Positions 1 through 10,525 of a stretch of DNA of 64,000 bases are shown in pieces. The notes below the pieces were generated by a model. It saw only the letters and a list, made by a program, of their open reading frames with translations, was not told where the DNA came from and did no database searches. The position numbers and the translations under genes are program-made. Source of the stretch: Pardosa pseudoannulata (lineage: Eukaryota > Arthropoda > Arachnida > Araneae > Lycosidae); NCBI GenBank assembly GCA_032207245.1, contig CM063503.1, forward strand, positions 56,005,017-56,069,016. The letters run 5' to 3'. Every line of letters starts with the position of its first letter. Within the stretch, counting starts at the first letter, position 1.

Positions 1-257
1 CCCTCCAAGTCGAAATTGTCGCTCTTATAGACGTGCTATAGAGCGGCGCGTAGATTTCATCGACGTCTTATGGATCTCAAGGAGAGCACACCTCGGAACT
101 CCTATAGAGCTCCATAAGACGCGATCTCGATATTTTTCGACGTCTTATAGAGGAAGGCGTTTGTATGAGGTGACGTATTATAGACGTCTGATAGAGATCG
201 GTGTGTTGTTTGGGATGACTACCTTTCGATACCAGATTTTTCTGGTAGTGTGTTCGG
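1..257. other. GC-rich island with short dyads
   Basis: The stretch is much richer in CpG than the rest of the window. The core GACGTCTTATAGA and near variants recur about five times (near 9, 60, 100, 140 and 175) in both orientations. An imperfect hairpin pairs the GTCTTATGGATCTC region (about 64-78) with GAGCTCCATAAGAC (about 107-120). I recognise no gene or known element. It could be the cut end of a larger satellite or transposon that continues outside the window. Confidence 0.4.
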
Positions 258-1325
258 AGTGTCCCTGCCAGATTAATCCTCGTGTTGCAAAAAGTTGAAA
301 GTAGTGTTATAAACAAAACCAAAACTCAACATTCTCATTCAGTTGTTGCACTGAATGACCACCCGTTTGCATCACTAGCACAGAATGCATCACTACCACC
401 ATCAGTTATTAAACGGACAGATTTCCTTTCTAATGTAGTTTGTTTATTGTATCACTGTATAAAATAATAACCAACAAGAAATTCTTATTTTCGTAATCCC
501 AAATTGTCAAAGAACCGAAATGGCCGAGGGGCTAGGACTCTGCTCTTCACTACCGAAGTTCTTTGAAAAGAATGTCCCTGCCTGATAAATCCTCGTGTTT
601 CAAAAAGTTGATTGTAGTGCTACAAACAAAACTCAAAACCAACGTTCTCGCTTCAGTTGTGTTTTTAAATGGACGGACTTCCTTTCTAATGTAGTTTGTT
701 TATTGTATCACTGTATAAAATAATAACCAACAAGAAATTCTTATTTTCGTAATCCCAAATTGTCAAAGAACCGAAATGGCCGAGGGGCTAGGACTCTGCT
801 CTTCACTACCGAAGTTCTTTGAAAAGAATGTCCCTGCCTGATAAATCCTCGTGTTGCAAAAAGTTGATTGTAGTGCTACAAACAAAACTCAAAACCAACG
901 TTCTCGCTTCAGTTGTGTTTTTAAATGGACAGACTTCTTTTCTGATGTAGTTTGTTTCTTGTATCACTGTATAAAATAATAACCAACAAGAAATTCTTAT
1001 CTTCGTAATCCCAATTTGTCAAAGAACCGAAATGGCCGAGGGGCTAGGACTCTGCTCTTCATTACCGAAGTTCTTTGAAAAGAATGTCCCTGCCTGATAA
1101 ATCCTCGTGTTGGAAAAAGTTGATTGTAGTGCTACAAACAAAACTCAAAAATAACGTTCTCGCTTTAGTTGTGCTGTTAAATGGGCGGACTTCCTTTCTG
1201 ATGTAGTTTGTTTCTTGTATCACTGTATAAAATAATAACCAACAAAAAATTCTTATTTTCGTAATCCCAAATTGTAAAAGAACTGAAATAGCCTAAGGGC
1301 TAGGACTCTGCTCTTCTTTACAAAA
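258..1325 (+). repeat. Tandem array of an internally deleted tRNA-SINE, ~256-bp unit
   Basis: Units start near 258, 571, 827 and 1083; the second and third are exactly 256 bases and the first is 313 because of an insertion. Each unit carries the head of the tRNA-derived SINE, including a Pol III box A match (TGGCCGAGGGG), then jumps directly to the SINE 3' body (TCCTCGTGTTGCAAA), so box B and its surroundings are missing. The remaining ~125 bases are non-SINE sequence shared by all units. The array ends in an intact SINE head. This indicates that a deleted SINE plus flanking DNA was amplified in tandem. Confidence 0.75.
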
Positions 1326-1460
1326 GTTCACGGGTTCGAAAGCCATAAATGGCATGAATGTTCGTAGCCATCTGGAAACGGCTTTAGGCAGTAGATCCCG
1401 GTCTTATTAATCTTCGTGTAGCAATGCAGTAGACCGTAGTGCTCAAAGCCCAATCAAATT
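1281..1460 (+). mobile_element. tRNA-derived SINE, intact copy at array end
   Basis: The head reads through a box A-like stretch at about 1288-1300 and a box B (GGTTCGAAAGC) near 1333. The family body follows: ATGTTCGTAGCC, a GGCTTTAGGCAGTAG stretch, GGTCTTATTAATC and CGTGTAGCAA. The same body occurs at 5.8, 22.6, 32.3, 52.8, 60.5, 60.8, 61.9 and 62.6 kb. Head and body together show a tRNA-related SINE rather than a functional tRNA. Confidence 0.7.
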
Positions 1461-2574
1461 ATACTGCTGAAGTACTTAAAAGTGAAATGAAAAAGTAAAG
1501 AAAAAGTAAAATCAAACAACATCTAACAAGACTTTTTTTTTCTTTGTCCCAAATTGTTGAAGTATTTAAAAGAGGAAAGGTTTCACTTTCAGCGCCAACA
1601 GAGAAGCACGCTGGAAGTATCTGATACAGTAGTAAGTTCACGTGTCTGCTCTGCATTTCCTGTCATATTTAATCATTTTATACGTTGGTTGCTTTTAACT
1701 TATTCGTTCCTGGGAAAAAGTTTCTTTTTTTATTTTATGGATTTTACTAGTATCGTGGGCAGGCTTTGGCCAGGATATACAAAATTAGTGATGTCACTCA
1801 GTTTTTTGAAAACGCTTTTGCGTCTATTTCAATTTCAAATAAATCATAATGTATAAAAGTGCTATATTTGGCTATTTAACCTTGTTCTCGACTAATAGAG
1901 AGTACCCGTTTTTTATATTAAAATTTCATTGAATTCCCATAATGCTGTTCATAAAACAAAATTAAAAGTACTATAAAGGCAAGTGATAAGCAAGATAATG
2001 GGTTTTCAGAATTAGTGTACCAAAATGTGGTGATAATTACGAACTTAGCGTGCTAGCTAAACTTCCATTTAAGCAGTTGATTTAATTATGTTTTTTCGTA
2101 TGCAACTGTTTTAAGTAGAATTTTTTTCTCCAATTTATTTATAAGCTTATGCTGTGATAAATTGCTGGTTGCTAAGTTACGAATTGGCTAACCTATTATT
2201 TCTGAGGTAAAGTACAACAGTAGTATTCATGTGCTGCCCTCTGTTGTTGGCCAACAATATTAATATCTATTATATTGTCATATCACTCGACAGGATGGAC
2301 AGTAGACATTTTAATATATCTACAGTAACTACTTGAAGGTGTTACGATTGTCTGTTCAAAATTTGTTGAGACTATGACAAACCGTGTGGATTTGTATAAA
2401 ATACAAACTTACACTCACTTTTATGTACACAGAATACTCATTTGGCTTCCAGGTATAACAAAGCGATTATTAAACTGCAACTGAACGAATGCTAGTTGCA
2501 TTCGTTTAGGGAAAAAGTCTATATTCCTTGAAAGATAGCAGACTACTACAGTTAATCTTGGTTTAATTTGTCGG
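1461..2574. other. AT-rich DNA without a recognisable gene
   Basis: A 100-codon open frame at 1554-1856 (+) has no motif I recognise and begins within A-rich SINE-adjacent DNA. No transposon ends or splice-bounded exon stand out. Confidence 0.4.
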
Positions 2575-2905
2575 GTTTACCCTCATTTAGAGATCTAGCC
2601 CAGATAGCAAATTTAGTTTACAGCAAACTTGCAACAGTCTTGCTTTGCAAGCCTGCAAACTTGCAGCAAGTTCAGCATGACAAGTCTGCAAGCTTGAAAC
2701 AAGACTGCAGTAAGTCTAAGAATTTCGCTTGCTTGAAGTTTGTCATGACAAGGTTGCCAGAGTTTAACAGCCAAATAGCGCTGCAAAGAAGTAGTCGATT
2801 TATGTTCCATCTAACTTGCAGGAGTTTTGCTGCAAGTTTGTCGCATCAAATTTGTTATGACAAGATAGTATCCAGAAGCAATCAAACTTGCTGCTAGTAT
2901 GAATG
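2575..2905. repeat. Cryptic repeat of CTTGCAGCAAG-type words
   Basis: Short words such as GCAAACTTGCA, CTTGCAGCAAGTT, CAAGCTTG and GCTGCAAGTTTG recur densely in both orientations, giving many small dyads. A 109-codon frame (2568-2897, +) runs through it, rich in Ser, Lys, Cys and Leu because of the repeated words. I judge the frame a by-product of the repetition, not a gene. No flanking terminal repeats were found. Confidence 0.4.
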
Positions 2906-3749
2906 CTATCTGGGAGGTAATAAAAAATACTTGAAATCACCATATATGGGCTACAGAAAATTCTCATCTACCAAGATAACTCTTTGTATGAGGTTTAAGG
3001 CTTCCTTTGTCTGTCGATTGGGGTTCAAGTATATGCTTAGAAACAGCAATCTATCTATCATCCATGTTGAAAATCTTGGATATTCCGGTACAAGGAAGAT
3101 GCATCAAAGAGATAATATTAAAGAATGATGGGTTCATCTTAGTTGAGTGCCCAAGAATGGGGGTTTGGGGATTCAACTCCCTTGCTTTAGGCCTATGGAA
3201 TGACTAAAAAAAATCATAATTTTTTAACAGAAAGATTTTGCCTCATCTTATATATTTGCATTATACTTTGTCGAATTATAATATAATACGTACTTAAATT
3301 GTATTATAATTTGACAAAATAACGGGAGCGTCATATACAAAATGTTCACATTTCGCCCATGAAATAAGTCTGAGAATGTTCCTAGTTTTATGGGTCAAAT
3401 CTCAAGAGAAAATTTAGTAGAAAAAATTGTGTGATCATTCACATATTCTCAACAACTTTCATTATTCATTAACCTTATGCGGGTTTGGACTTTTATAATA
3501 CCTTGGGGAGACTTACAACTATTTATTAAATCAATAACGTTTATCTACTGAGCAAGCAGTAACACTGTACTACTTGTTGCTTTGTAATGGACTTGTGATT
3601 TATGCATATAGTGGTGTTTCTCTGCTCTGAAAATAAAAGGCTTATGAATTGCATCAATAGAAACCACAATCCATTTTTTGCAAGTATTGCTACTATTCCA
3701 TACACCCTCATAAAAAACATCCCACACCACATAATTGTTTTGTCTAGTT
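2906..3749. other. AT-rich DNA, nothing recognised
   Basis: Open frames of 60-66 codons overlap on both strands near 2931-3207 and 3541-3732; none has a recognisable domain or a convincing splice context. The sequence becomes very AT-rich before the Helitron starting at 3751. Confidence 0.35.
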
Positions 3750-3750
3750 A

Positions 3751-4577
3751 TCCCCTATATAATAATAGCCTAAGTTATCTGTCCGTCTGTCCTCGAATTT
3801 ATGAAGCGTTTGGACCTGGAATGGATAGAGGCATCCATATTGGATTCTTGGTGAGTTAGGGTTAGCAACGTTCGAAATTCACCCCTTCCTCCCTTTCCTA
3901 GCATTTAATGTCACTATTTCAAGCCCTATTTTCCTTGACTAAGAACAGGCGATTAAATTTATCAATTTGTCCCATAATAAATAGGTAAAAATAAGATTTT
4001 TTTTTCGAGCATTATGACATGATTCCTTTAACCATCTCATTTAATCATTTCTTATTTTAAATTATTTAAATATCGTCTGCATTATTTTCATACGTTTTAT
4101 CTCTGAACTTAAATATTACGTAATTTTTTTTTTTTATATTTGGCTTAAATAATAGATTAGGTACATATGTGATAGTTTTAAATTGAATCATCGATTATTT
4201 TTTGTTGCAATGAAATTTTATCACCGGTATTAACAAGAAATTCTATCTACCTCCAGGGTGTAGTGGAAATGATAGTTTCATTCCTTTACTTCCATTAATT
4301 ATTGTGGCAAAAAAATTGGAAAGAACTTAACGATAATTTCGACTTAACTAAGAAAACTCTGAATTATCTTTCTAAATGAATTCTACGTGATTCTAAACTC
4401 TATTCACAGTATCGTGAGATTTTAGAGAAGTATGAAGAAAAACAAATTATTGAGCGTGTACCAGATAATTCTCAGCCAAAAATCAAACCATTTTTTTTAC
4501 CTGCCTCATAAAGTACTTTACAATTCTGGAAAATTAAAAATTTTTCTGATCCCGTCATATGATGGGCTATATGCTAG
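3751..4577 (+). mobile_element. Non-autonomous Helitron, copy A
   Basis: The 827-bp element begins TCCCCTATATAATAA after an A and ends CTAG before a T, the A|TC...CTAG|T arrangement of Helitrons. A near-perfect hairpin, CCCGTCATATGATGGG (4551-4566), stands 7 bases before the terminal CTAG, the usual Helitron 3' terminator. Two further copies (14576-16297 minus, 57054-58514 plus) share both ends and the interior, including the segment around GTTATCTGTCCGTCTG. There are no terminal inverted repeats or target duplication, as expected. No Rep/helicase frame is present. Confidence 0.75.
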
Positions 4578-4839
4578 TTTTGTAATAAAGAGCTATTCCA
4601 CTTTTTCATTTTTCTCTATCTGATATTTGAGCTAATATTTATATCGCATCAGCATCCATTGGCATTGCAAATATACTAATATATCGTTGCCTTCTTTAAT
4701 ATAACGATATAATCCAAAAACTGCAAGAGTGCTCAAAACACTCAAGTCACGGGCAAATGATATTTTTATGTGTGCCATTACTTAGTGCTGATGGTTCAGA
4801 ATAATGTTCCTTAAATGACATCAATTGAAGTTCCCTTAA

Positions 4840-5260
4840 CACTTTGACTGCCATGGCTATCATATGTGATATCCAGTGATATTTCCGTTGAGACACTGGC
4901 TATCCGATATGATAGCCATGGTGTTTTGACACTTCAGGCCATGGCTATCAAAGATGTTATCAGTTACATGAAAATCGTATTGGAGTTTGATTGTTGGGCT
5001 CCCTACGATGTGTTAGGTATACGTGGTTTGCGCAAATTGGTATATGTGACGATTTTATGAGCTAAGTTTTGTGAAAAATTAAATATTTGGAACATGCAAC
5101 AAAAAAGGGAATATATATAAATAGAGTTTGTTTTAAAATATTGTTTGTTTTGAAATATTGTTTTTATATATAGTTTTATGTTGAAAAAATACAAATTATA
5201 CACAAAAAAAAAATTGGCCCCGTTGTGAACATTTGCAATTTTGGCTTGGCAGTCAAAGTG
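4840..5260. mobile_element. piggyBac-like MITE with TTAA duplication
   Basis: Perfect 14-bp inverted ends, CACTTTGACTGCCA at 4840 and TGGCAGTCAAAGTG ending at 5260, are flanked by TTAA on both sides (4836-4839 and 5261-5264). TTAA duplication is the signature of the piggyBac superfamily. A subterminal inverted pair (CATGGCTATCATAT and its complement near 4908-4922) adds a second hairpin. The 421-bp length and lack of a transposase frame make it a non-autonomous element. Confidence 0.85.
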
Positions 5261-5266
5261 TTAAAT

Positions 5267-5762
5267 CAGTGATTCTCAAACTTGTTATTCCACAGAATCC
5301 TTTTCTTACCACGTACATAGCAATGAAACCACTAAATAAATATTACTTAAAGATAATTTGCGATCTATTATTTATCACCGATTAGACATAATTACAATTA
5401 ATAAACAATATAAAGCAGTATAAAAATGTAGATAAAACTTATAAAAGGTGACGTGGAACCAAGAACTCTTTTAATGAAATGATACAAATAAAAGGATTCA
5501 TTGATGAATATTTCACCCTTTTTTGTGCTGTACTGTCGCGTGTGTTGTGATTGATTTATTATCACATCGCTTTTCTTTTCCCTATTGTTGCATTTCTGGC
5601 GTATCTGTTGCGTTTCTGATTAGTTACTATTATTAATTCTATGTAAGGGATTAGGGAAAAATTAAATCATGAATTTACGGATTTTCTTGATAATTTTGAT
5701 TATGCTAAAAAATTTCTCAAGGAACCCATAGAGTTCCGCGAGACACTCTTTGAGAAACCTTA
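5267..5762. mobile_element. hAT-type MITE
   Basis: It starts CAGTGATTCTCAAACTT, typical of hAT ends, and finishes with the inverted counterpart (GAACCCATAGAGTTCC then TTTGAGAAACC). The left end starts two bases after the TTAA of the piggyBac-like MITE. The interior (ACCACGTACATAGCAA, then AATATTTCACCC) is shared with the array at 6148-8180. I could not identify a clean 8-bp target duplication. Confidence 0.6.
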
Positions 5763-5799
5763 ACTTAGAAAAACTAGAATCATTCCCTCTGTTATTGAC

Positions 5800-5985
5800 G
5801 AATGATGGCCAAAAGGTAGGGTGCTGATCTTCGGCACTAGGGTCCGATGGTTCCAATCCCGTTTCAAATCATGGATGTTCGTAGTCTTTCGGAATGGGTT
5901 TTAAGCAGTGGGTACTGTTTTTATTAGCACTCGTGTAGCAAAAAAAGGTAGATTGTAGCGTTAGAAACCAGATCAAACCTATTCC
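5800..5985 (+). mobile_element. tRNA-derived SINE
   Basis: A tRNA-like head (ATGGCCAAAAGGTAGGG, box B-like GGTTCCAATCC near 5850) is followed by the family body: ATGTTCGTAGTC, a TTTTAAGCAGTGGG stretch and CACTCGTGTAGCAA. Plus-strand orientation. Confidence 0.65.
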
Positions 5986-6147
5986 CAGGCACGGAAAAGA
6001 AGAGAGAAAACAATTTTTTTACTAAGTATTTCCAGTAAAGTTATCTTTTTTCCAAAATAAGCTTCAGTTAGCATATTTTAATTGTTATTTATTCCATCGG
6101 CTGCCTGCCAGATGTTAAAGTAGCAAATAAAGGATTTACATCTCACG

Positions 6148-8180
6148 ATGGTTCTCTGGTATATTAGTTGTACAAAGACAGAAAGAACTATTTCAGTGGT
6201 TTCGATTACCTTTAGTTAGTTGAATATTTACAGCCGGCCGATAACCAAACTCTAAGATGCCTTCTTTGAAAATCTCATGAAAATTGGCAATGAAGAAAGT
6301 GCAGTTATCCTGGATGATGATCCTGAAGAGTTTAACAGAAGACCTAGAACAGTGGTTCTTAAACGTTTTATCCCCCGGAACCCTTTTCTTACCACGTACA
6401 TAGCAACGGAGCCACTTAGTAAATATTACTTAAAGAGAAATTTAGAGTATATTATTTAATACTGAATAGACATAAGCATAAAAACTAAACAATTAAAACC
6501 AGTTTAAAAATGTAGATAGTACTTACAAAGGGTGAAGTGGAAGTAAGGTTTCTTTTTAATGAAATGATACTGATACATTAACGAATATTTCACCCCTATT
6601 TTCATTTAACTTGCTGCGATGGTTCTTTTGTATATTAGTTGTACAAAGACAGCAAGAACTATTTCAGTGGTTTCGATTACCTTTGGTTAGTTGAATATTT
6701 ACAGCCGGCCGATAACCAAACTCTAAGATGCCTTCTTTGAAAATCTCATGAAAATTGGCAATGAAGAAAGTGCAGTTATCCTGGATTATGATCCTGAAGA
6801 GTTTAACAGAAGACCTAGAACAGTGGTTCTTAAACGTTTTATCCCACGGAACCCTTTTCTTACCACGTACATAGCAACGGAGATACTAAATAAATATTAC
6901 TTAAAGAGAAATTTAAGGTATATTATTTATTACTTATTAAACAAGCATAAAAACTAAACACTTAAAAGAAGTTTAAAAATGTAGATAATACAAAGGGTGA
7001 CGTGGAAGTAAGACTTTTTTAATGAAATGATACTAGTAAAATGATACATTGACGAATATTTCACCTCTATTTTCATTTAGCATGCTGATGGTTCTCTTGT
7101 ATATCAGTTGTACAAAGATAGCAAGAACTATTTCAGTGGTTTGATTACCTTTGGAGTTGAATATTTACAGTAAAATTGTAAGATGCTTTCTTTCAAAATC
7201 TCTTGATTACTGCAATGAAGAAAGTGCAGTTTTCCAGGATTATGATCATAAAGAGTTTAACAAGACCTAGAACAGTGGTTCTCAAACTTTTATCCCACGG
7301 AACCCTTTTTTATCGTACATAGCAACTTAGTCAATAAATAAATATTACTTAAGAGAAATTTAAGATATAATATTTATTTTGATTAGACATAAGCATAAAA
7401 AGTAAACAATTAAAATCAGTTTTAAAAAAACAATATACTTACAAAGGTGAGTGGAAGTAAAATTTTTTTTATGAAATGATACAAGTAATATGATATTGGC
7501 GAATATTTCACCCTATTTTCATTACTGTCAATTGATGGTCTGAATGACTCATTGTACACAGCAAGACCATTATTTTGATAACCTTTGGTTAGTAATATTT
7601 ATAGGGGGATAACCAAAATTTACGGATTTTCTTGAAAATTTCATTGACCTTACAATGAAGAAATCAGTTCTCGATTATGATCCTAAAGAGTTTAACAAAA
7701 GATAGAACAGTGGTTCTCAAACTTTTAACGGAATTTTCCTACTCGTACATAGCAATGTCACTAAATATTTTTAATTAAAGAGAAATTTACGGTATATTAT
7801 TTAACACTGATTAGACATAAGCACAAAAAGTAAACAATTAAAAACAGTTCAAAAATGTTTATAATACTTACAAAGGGTGAAGTAGAAGTAAGATTTTTTT
7901 TAATGAAATGATACAAGTAATGATACATTGGCGAAAATTTCACCCCTTGTGTTTTACTGTCAATTGTGGTCTGAATGACTCATTATCACATCGCTTTTCT
8001 ATTCCTTATTGCTGTGCTTTCGGTGTATAAGTTAATATTATTTCTATGTAAGAGGTTAGGGGAAATAAGATAAGAATTTACGGATTTTCTTGAAAATTTC
8101 TTTGATGCTTACAAAATTTCTAGAGGAAACCCTGGGGTTCGTTGTGGAACGAGATTCTATGGGACACATTTTGAGAAGCC
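6148..8180. repeat. Tandem array of hAT-MITE sequence, ~435-470-bp unit
   Basis: The hAT start CAGTGGTTCT recurs at 6350, 6821, 7273 and 7708, with spacings of 471, 452 and 435. Each is followed by the MITE interior and by a segment encoding the in-frame words EESAVILD and PEEFNRRPRT. The right-hand hAT end (TGGGGTTCGTTGTGGAAC, then TTTTGAGAAGCC) appears only once, at about 8130-8180. So an element whose left part was multiplied in tandem still has one right terminus. The two identical-looking 60-69-codon frames (6277, 6748) are products of this duplication. Confidence 0.65.
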
Positions 8181-8893
8181 TTAATTTAAATGATATAAAC
8201 GGGTTTTTGTGGCAGATACGAACTGAAGTAGAGAAAAAATTACTTTTTATTGCAATCTTTTACTGTTTAGCATTAATTTTATTACTATATGCCCATTAAA
8301 AAAAATCTAAATTACACGATTTTCTTCTCCTTCATTCAAGGATTGGTTGATTAACTGCAATAATTTGAGATTTAAAATGAGATTGCAATGTCCTTTCTAC
8401 TTCAAAAGGGGGAGAGGATTTCCTGATTATAAGCAGGGAGTGGGTTGGGAATAAGTGGATAAAGCCTATATTTTTGAGTAACATAAGCTCTTCTTTTGCC
8501 GTAAAAGAAGCATTGCAACCTGATTTCAAACTCATATTATCGTAATTAATCTTTTAATCGATTCTCTCAAATAAAAAGAAAATATTTAAATTGTCCCAAA
8601 TTTTAAATTTAATATCTAGGTACTTTTTTCCCACATAAAAGTGGAATTTTTTGTGTGGCGGTTCTTATGATGAGTTTCAATTTGTATTAAATATAATGAT
8701 TATGATCAGGGAACAGATAAATTTTATATTTTATAATTTTCTCAAAAATGAGTGTTTAAAGTTTAAAAACTCCAGAAGCAAAATACTTATCTTAACGAAG
8801 CCCATTTTTAAATGGAAATACATATGTACGACTGACGGTTGAGGAGAAAAAGGCCTAATAAGGACTTTACTATGCACCTTGCAAGCGCGCGCT

Positions 8894-8894
<1 letters not shown>
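8181..8894. other. AT-rich DNA, nothing recognised
   Basis: Short frames on both strands show no domain. No terminal repeats, SINE or tandem structure were seen. Confidence 0.35.

Positions 8895-8941
<47 letters not shown>
8895..8941. repeat. (TA)n microsatellite
   Basis: An uninterrupted TA run directly after GCGCGCGCTTG. It abuts the LTR-like segment at 8942, and a second TA run begins directly after that segment. Confidence 0.95.
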
Positions 8942-8944
<3 letters not shown>

Positions 8945-9252
8945 CACGGTCCGAGTAAACACACTGGTCAATATATAAATCAGTCCACACTCAAGTCATT
9001 ATTTTCTTCTCTTTATTAATCCATCTCACACGTTACTCAACATGGCGTCTCTTTTCTGGCGCCCAACTGCAAACAAAGGCAGTATTCACTACTTCGAGAG
9101 CCAAAAGGTCCGACTATAGTAATTGCTTATCGCTCTCTGCCAATATCACTGCGTGTGAGCCGTATTTATGTGACTAGTAACGCGAGGCGCGTTACTCCCA
9201 TTAAAATAATCCCTAATTAAAATCTCTTAAATTACTCTATATTTTAAATCCT

Positions 9253-9256
<4 letters not shown>
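8942..9256 (-). mobile_element. Possible LTR fragment inserted in a TA microsatellite
   Basis: A GC-richer 315-bp segment starts TGACACGG and ends CCTGACA, with TA repeat on both sides, as if it had inserted into the microsatellite. Read on the minus strand it begins TGTCAGG and ends GTGTCA, has a TATA-like CATAAATACGGC near 9155, and an AATAAA near 9013, an order expected for an LTR. Against a simple minus-strand LTR, the plus strand carries TGGCGCCCAAC (9057-9067), which resembles a retroelement primer-binding site. Family and orientation remain uncertain. Confidence 0.4.
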
Positions 9257-9317
<61 letters not shown>

Positions 9318-9326
9318 GTGTGTGTG
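9257..9326. repeat. (TA)n(TG)n compound microsatellite
   Basis: A TA run is followed by a TG run with one C interruption. The same TA-TG compound borders the related repeat at 21787. Confidence 0.95.
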
Positions 9327-9680
9327 TAATGAGACACCTCTCGATGGGTGGTTGCAGTCATGGCCAATAAAAATGACACCGTTTTAGATAAAGACGTTTA
9401 TTAACAGAATGTTGAAGGACGGGTTCCCACTTCATCATAAGGACAGGACAAACTGTGGGATCAGCTAACATGAAGTTATGGGTAAATGGCCCTGAACACT
9501 TGGGTCAACATCTCAGTCAAAATCTGTATGACAATCACTAGGAAAATTTGCTTCCGATAGCGTACATCTCCTTTTTGTTTGGGAATTTCCAGTGGTCAAT
9601 TTAGGTTAGTTAAAAAAAATTACGTTGACGCGTTGTATTTTTCTCTTGACTTAATACTTGAAAACCCTGAGAATTTTCTC
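9327..9680 (+). repeat. Microsatellite-bounded dispersed repeat, copy 1
   Basis: It starts AATGAGACACCTCTCGATG and continues through GGACGGGTTCCCACTTCATC and GGTCAACATCT to AAAACCCTGAGAATTTTC. It is the reverse complement of 21787-22208 with scattered differences. Both copies border TA/TG microsatellites, so the repeat probably travels with them or targets TA runs. No coding capacity was seen. Confidence 0.6.
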
Positions 9681-9753
9681 TGACCGCTTTGGTGTTATAT
9701 ACAAAATACCTACATTAGCTTCCCGATCTAGTTTACTTTTCCTTACACATACA

Positions 9754-9785
9754 CAGTAGTGGCCAAAATTGTGGAAAACCTTAAT
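9754..9785. mobile_element. Tc1-like terminal repeat fragment
   Basis: CAGTAGTGGCCAAAATTGTGG resembles ends of Tc1-like transposons in arthropods. I found no matching opposite end nearby, so this is a solitary end or a chance match. Confidence 0.35.
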
Positions 9786-9834
9786 TATTTTAAAATATTT
9801 TTTATTAGATTTAATTTCAAGCAATTCTTATCAT

Positions 9835-9898
9835 GGAAGGGAGGAGGGCGGCATTTTATAGTTTTGTCCGAGGCGGCAAAACGGCTTGAGCCGGCCTG
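9835..9898. mobile_element. hAT-like end fragment
   Basis: GGGCGGCATTTTATAG, then GTCCGAGGCGGCAAAACGG and GAGCCGGCCTG, resembles the GC-rich terminus of a widespread hAT-type family that ends ...GGCCCTG. Only this end is visible. Confidence 0.35.
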
Positions 9899-10525
9899 TT
9901 AATAGTGGCATAACACACTTTTTTATTATTTAGGGCAAAAATTCAAGGTGCTAGTTATACAGGGAATAACTTTTATTGCTACCTCTAATAAGAAGATATA
10001 CATGTAATATATCAGAATTATTTCACTTTAAAATCTCTTTAAAAACTTTCACTCTCAAATTCTAATTCCATAAAATCTAATTTTCCCAGCCACAAATTGT
10101 CTTAATCAAAGGAGTGTCCTCGACTTAAAATTCTTCCAACACATTTCCCAAAGCATTCTATGCAACAGATGCAAATCTTCTGTCCACTCACCACTTTTCC
10201 CAGCTGTCACCGGCAAATGGATTGGTCTTTCCCTCTGATCTAATATTTAAATTCGCTGACTAAGTTTCTGTTTCTTTGGGAAATATTTCGTCTTTGTCTC
10301 GCTATGGGGTCCAACTCGTTCCAGCACGTGTTTTTGTGTACATTCTCTCGTCTGCAGCTGACTAATGAAGATGCCCTTTTCTAGCAGGTCTCCAATAAAA
10401 TTTTGTTAGTCTTGGACTTGTGTGTTGTTCTTTTCAATGTGGCCCGACTGCATCTTACTTTATTACTGCTAGCTGATTGGACTTCTCCTTGCTGAGTATC
10501 CCGATCAAGTAAAAACAACTGGGGC
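9899..10525. other. Non-coding DNA with promoter/poly(A)-like words
   Basis: From 10130 the composition is richer in C and T and includes CCAAT-type words (ATTGG), a CACGTG and an AATAAA near 10393 followed by a G/T-rich stretch. This could be part of an LTR or an old untranslated region. I could not define ends. Confidence 0.25.

Noticed and set aside
2568..2897. 109-codon plus frame
   Set aside because: Composition is explained by repeated CTTGCAGCAAG-type words; no domain or splice context.
6277..6957. Two near-identical 60-69-codon frames as a duplicated gene
   Set aside because: They lie in equivalent positions of a tandemly repeated hAT MITE and run through its terminal repeat; later units carry disruptions.
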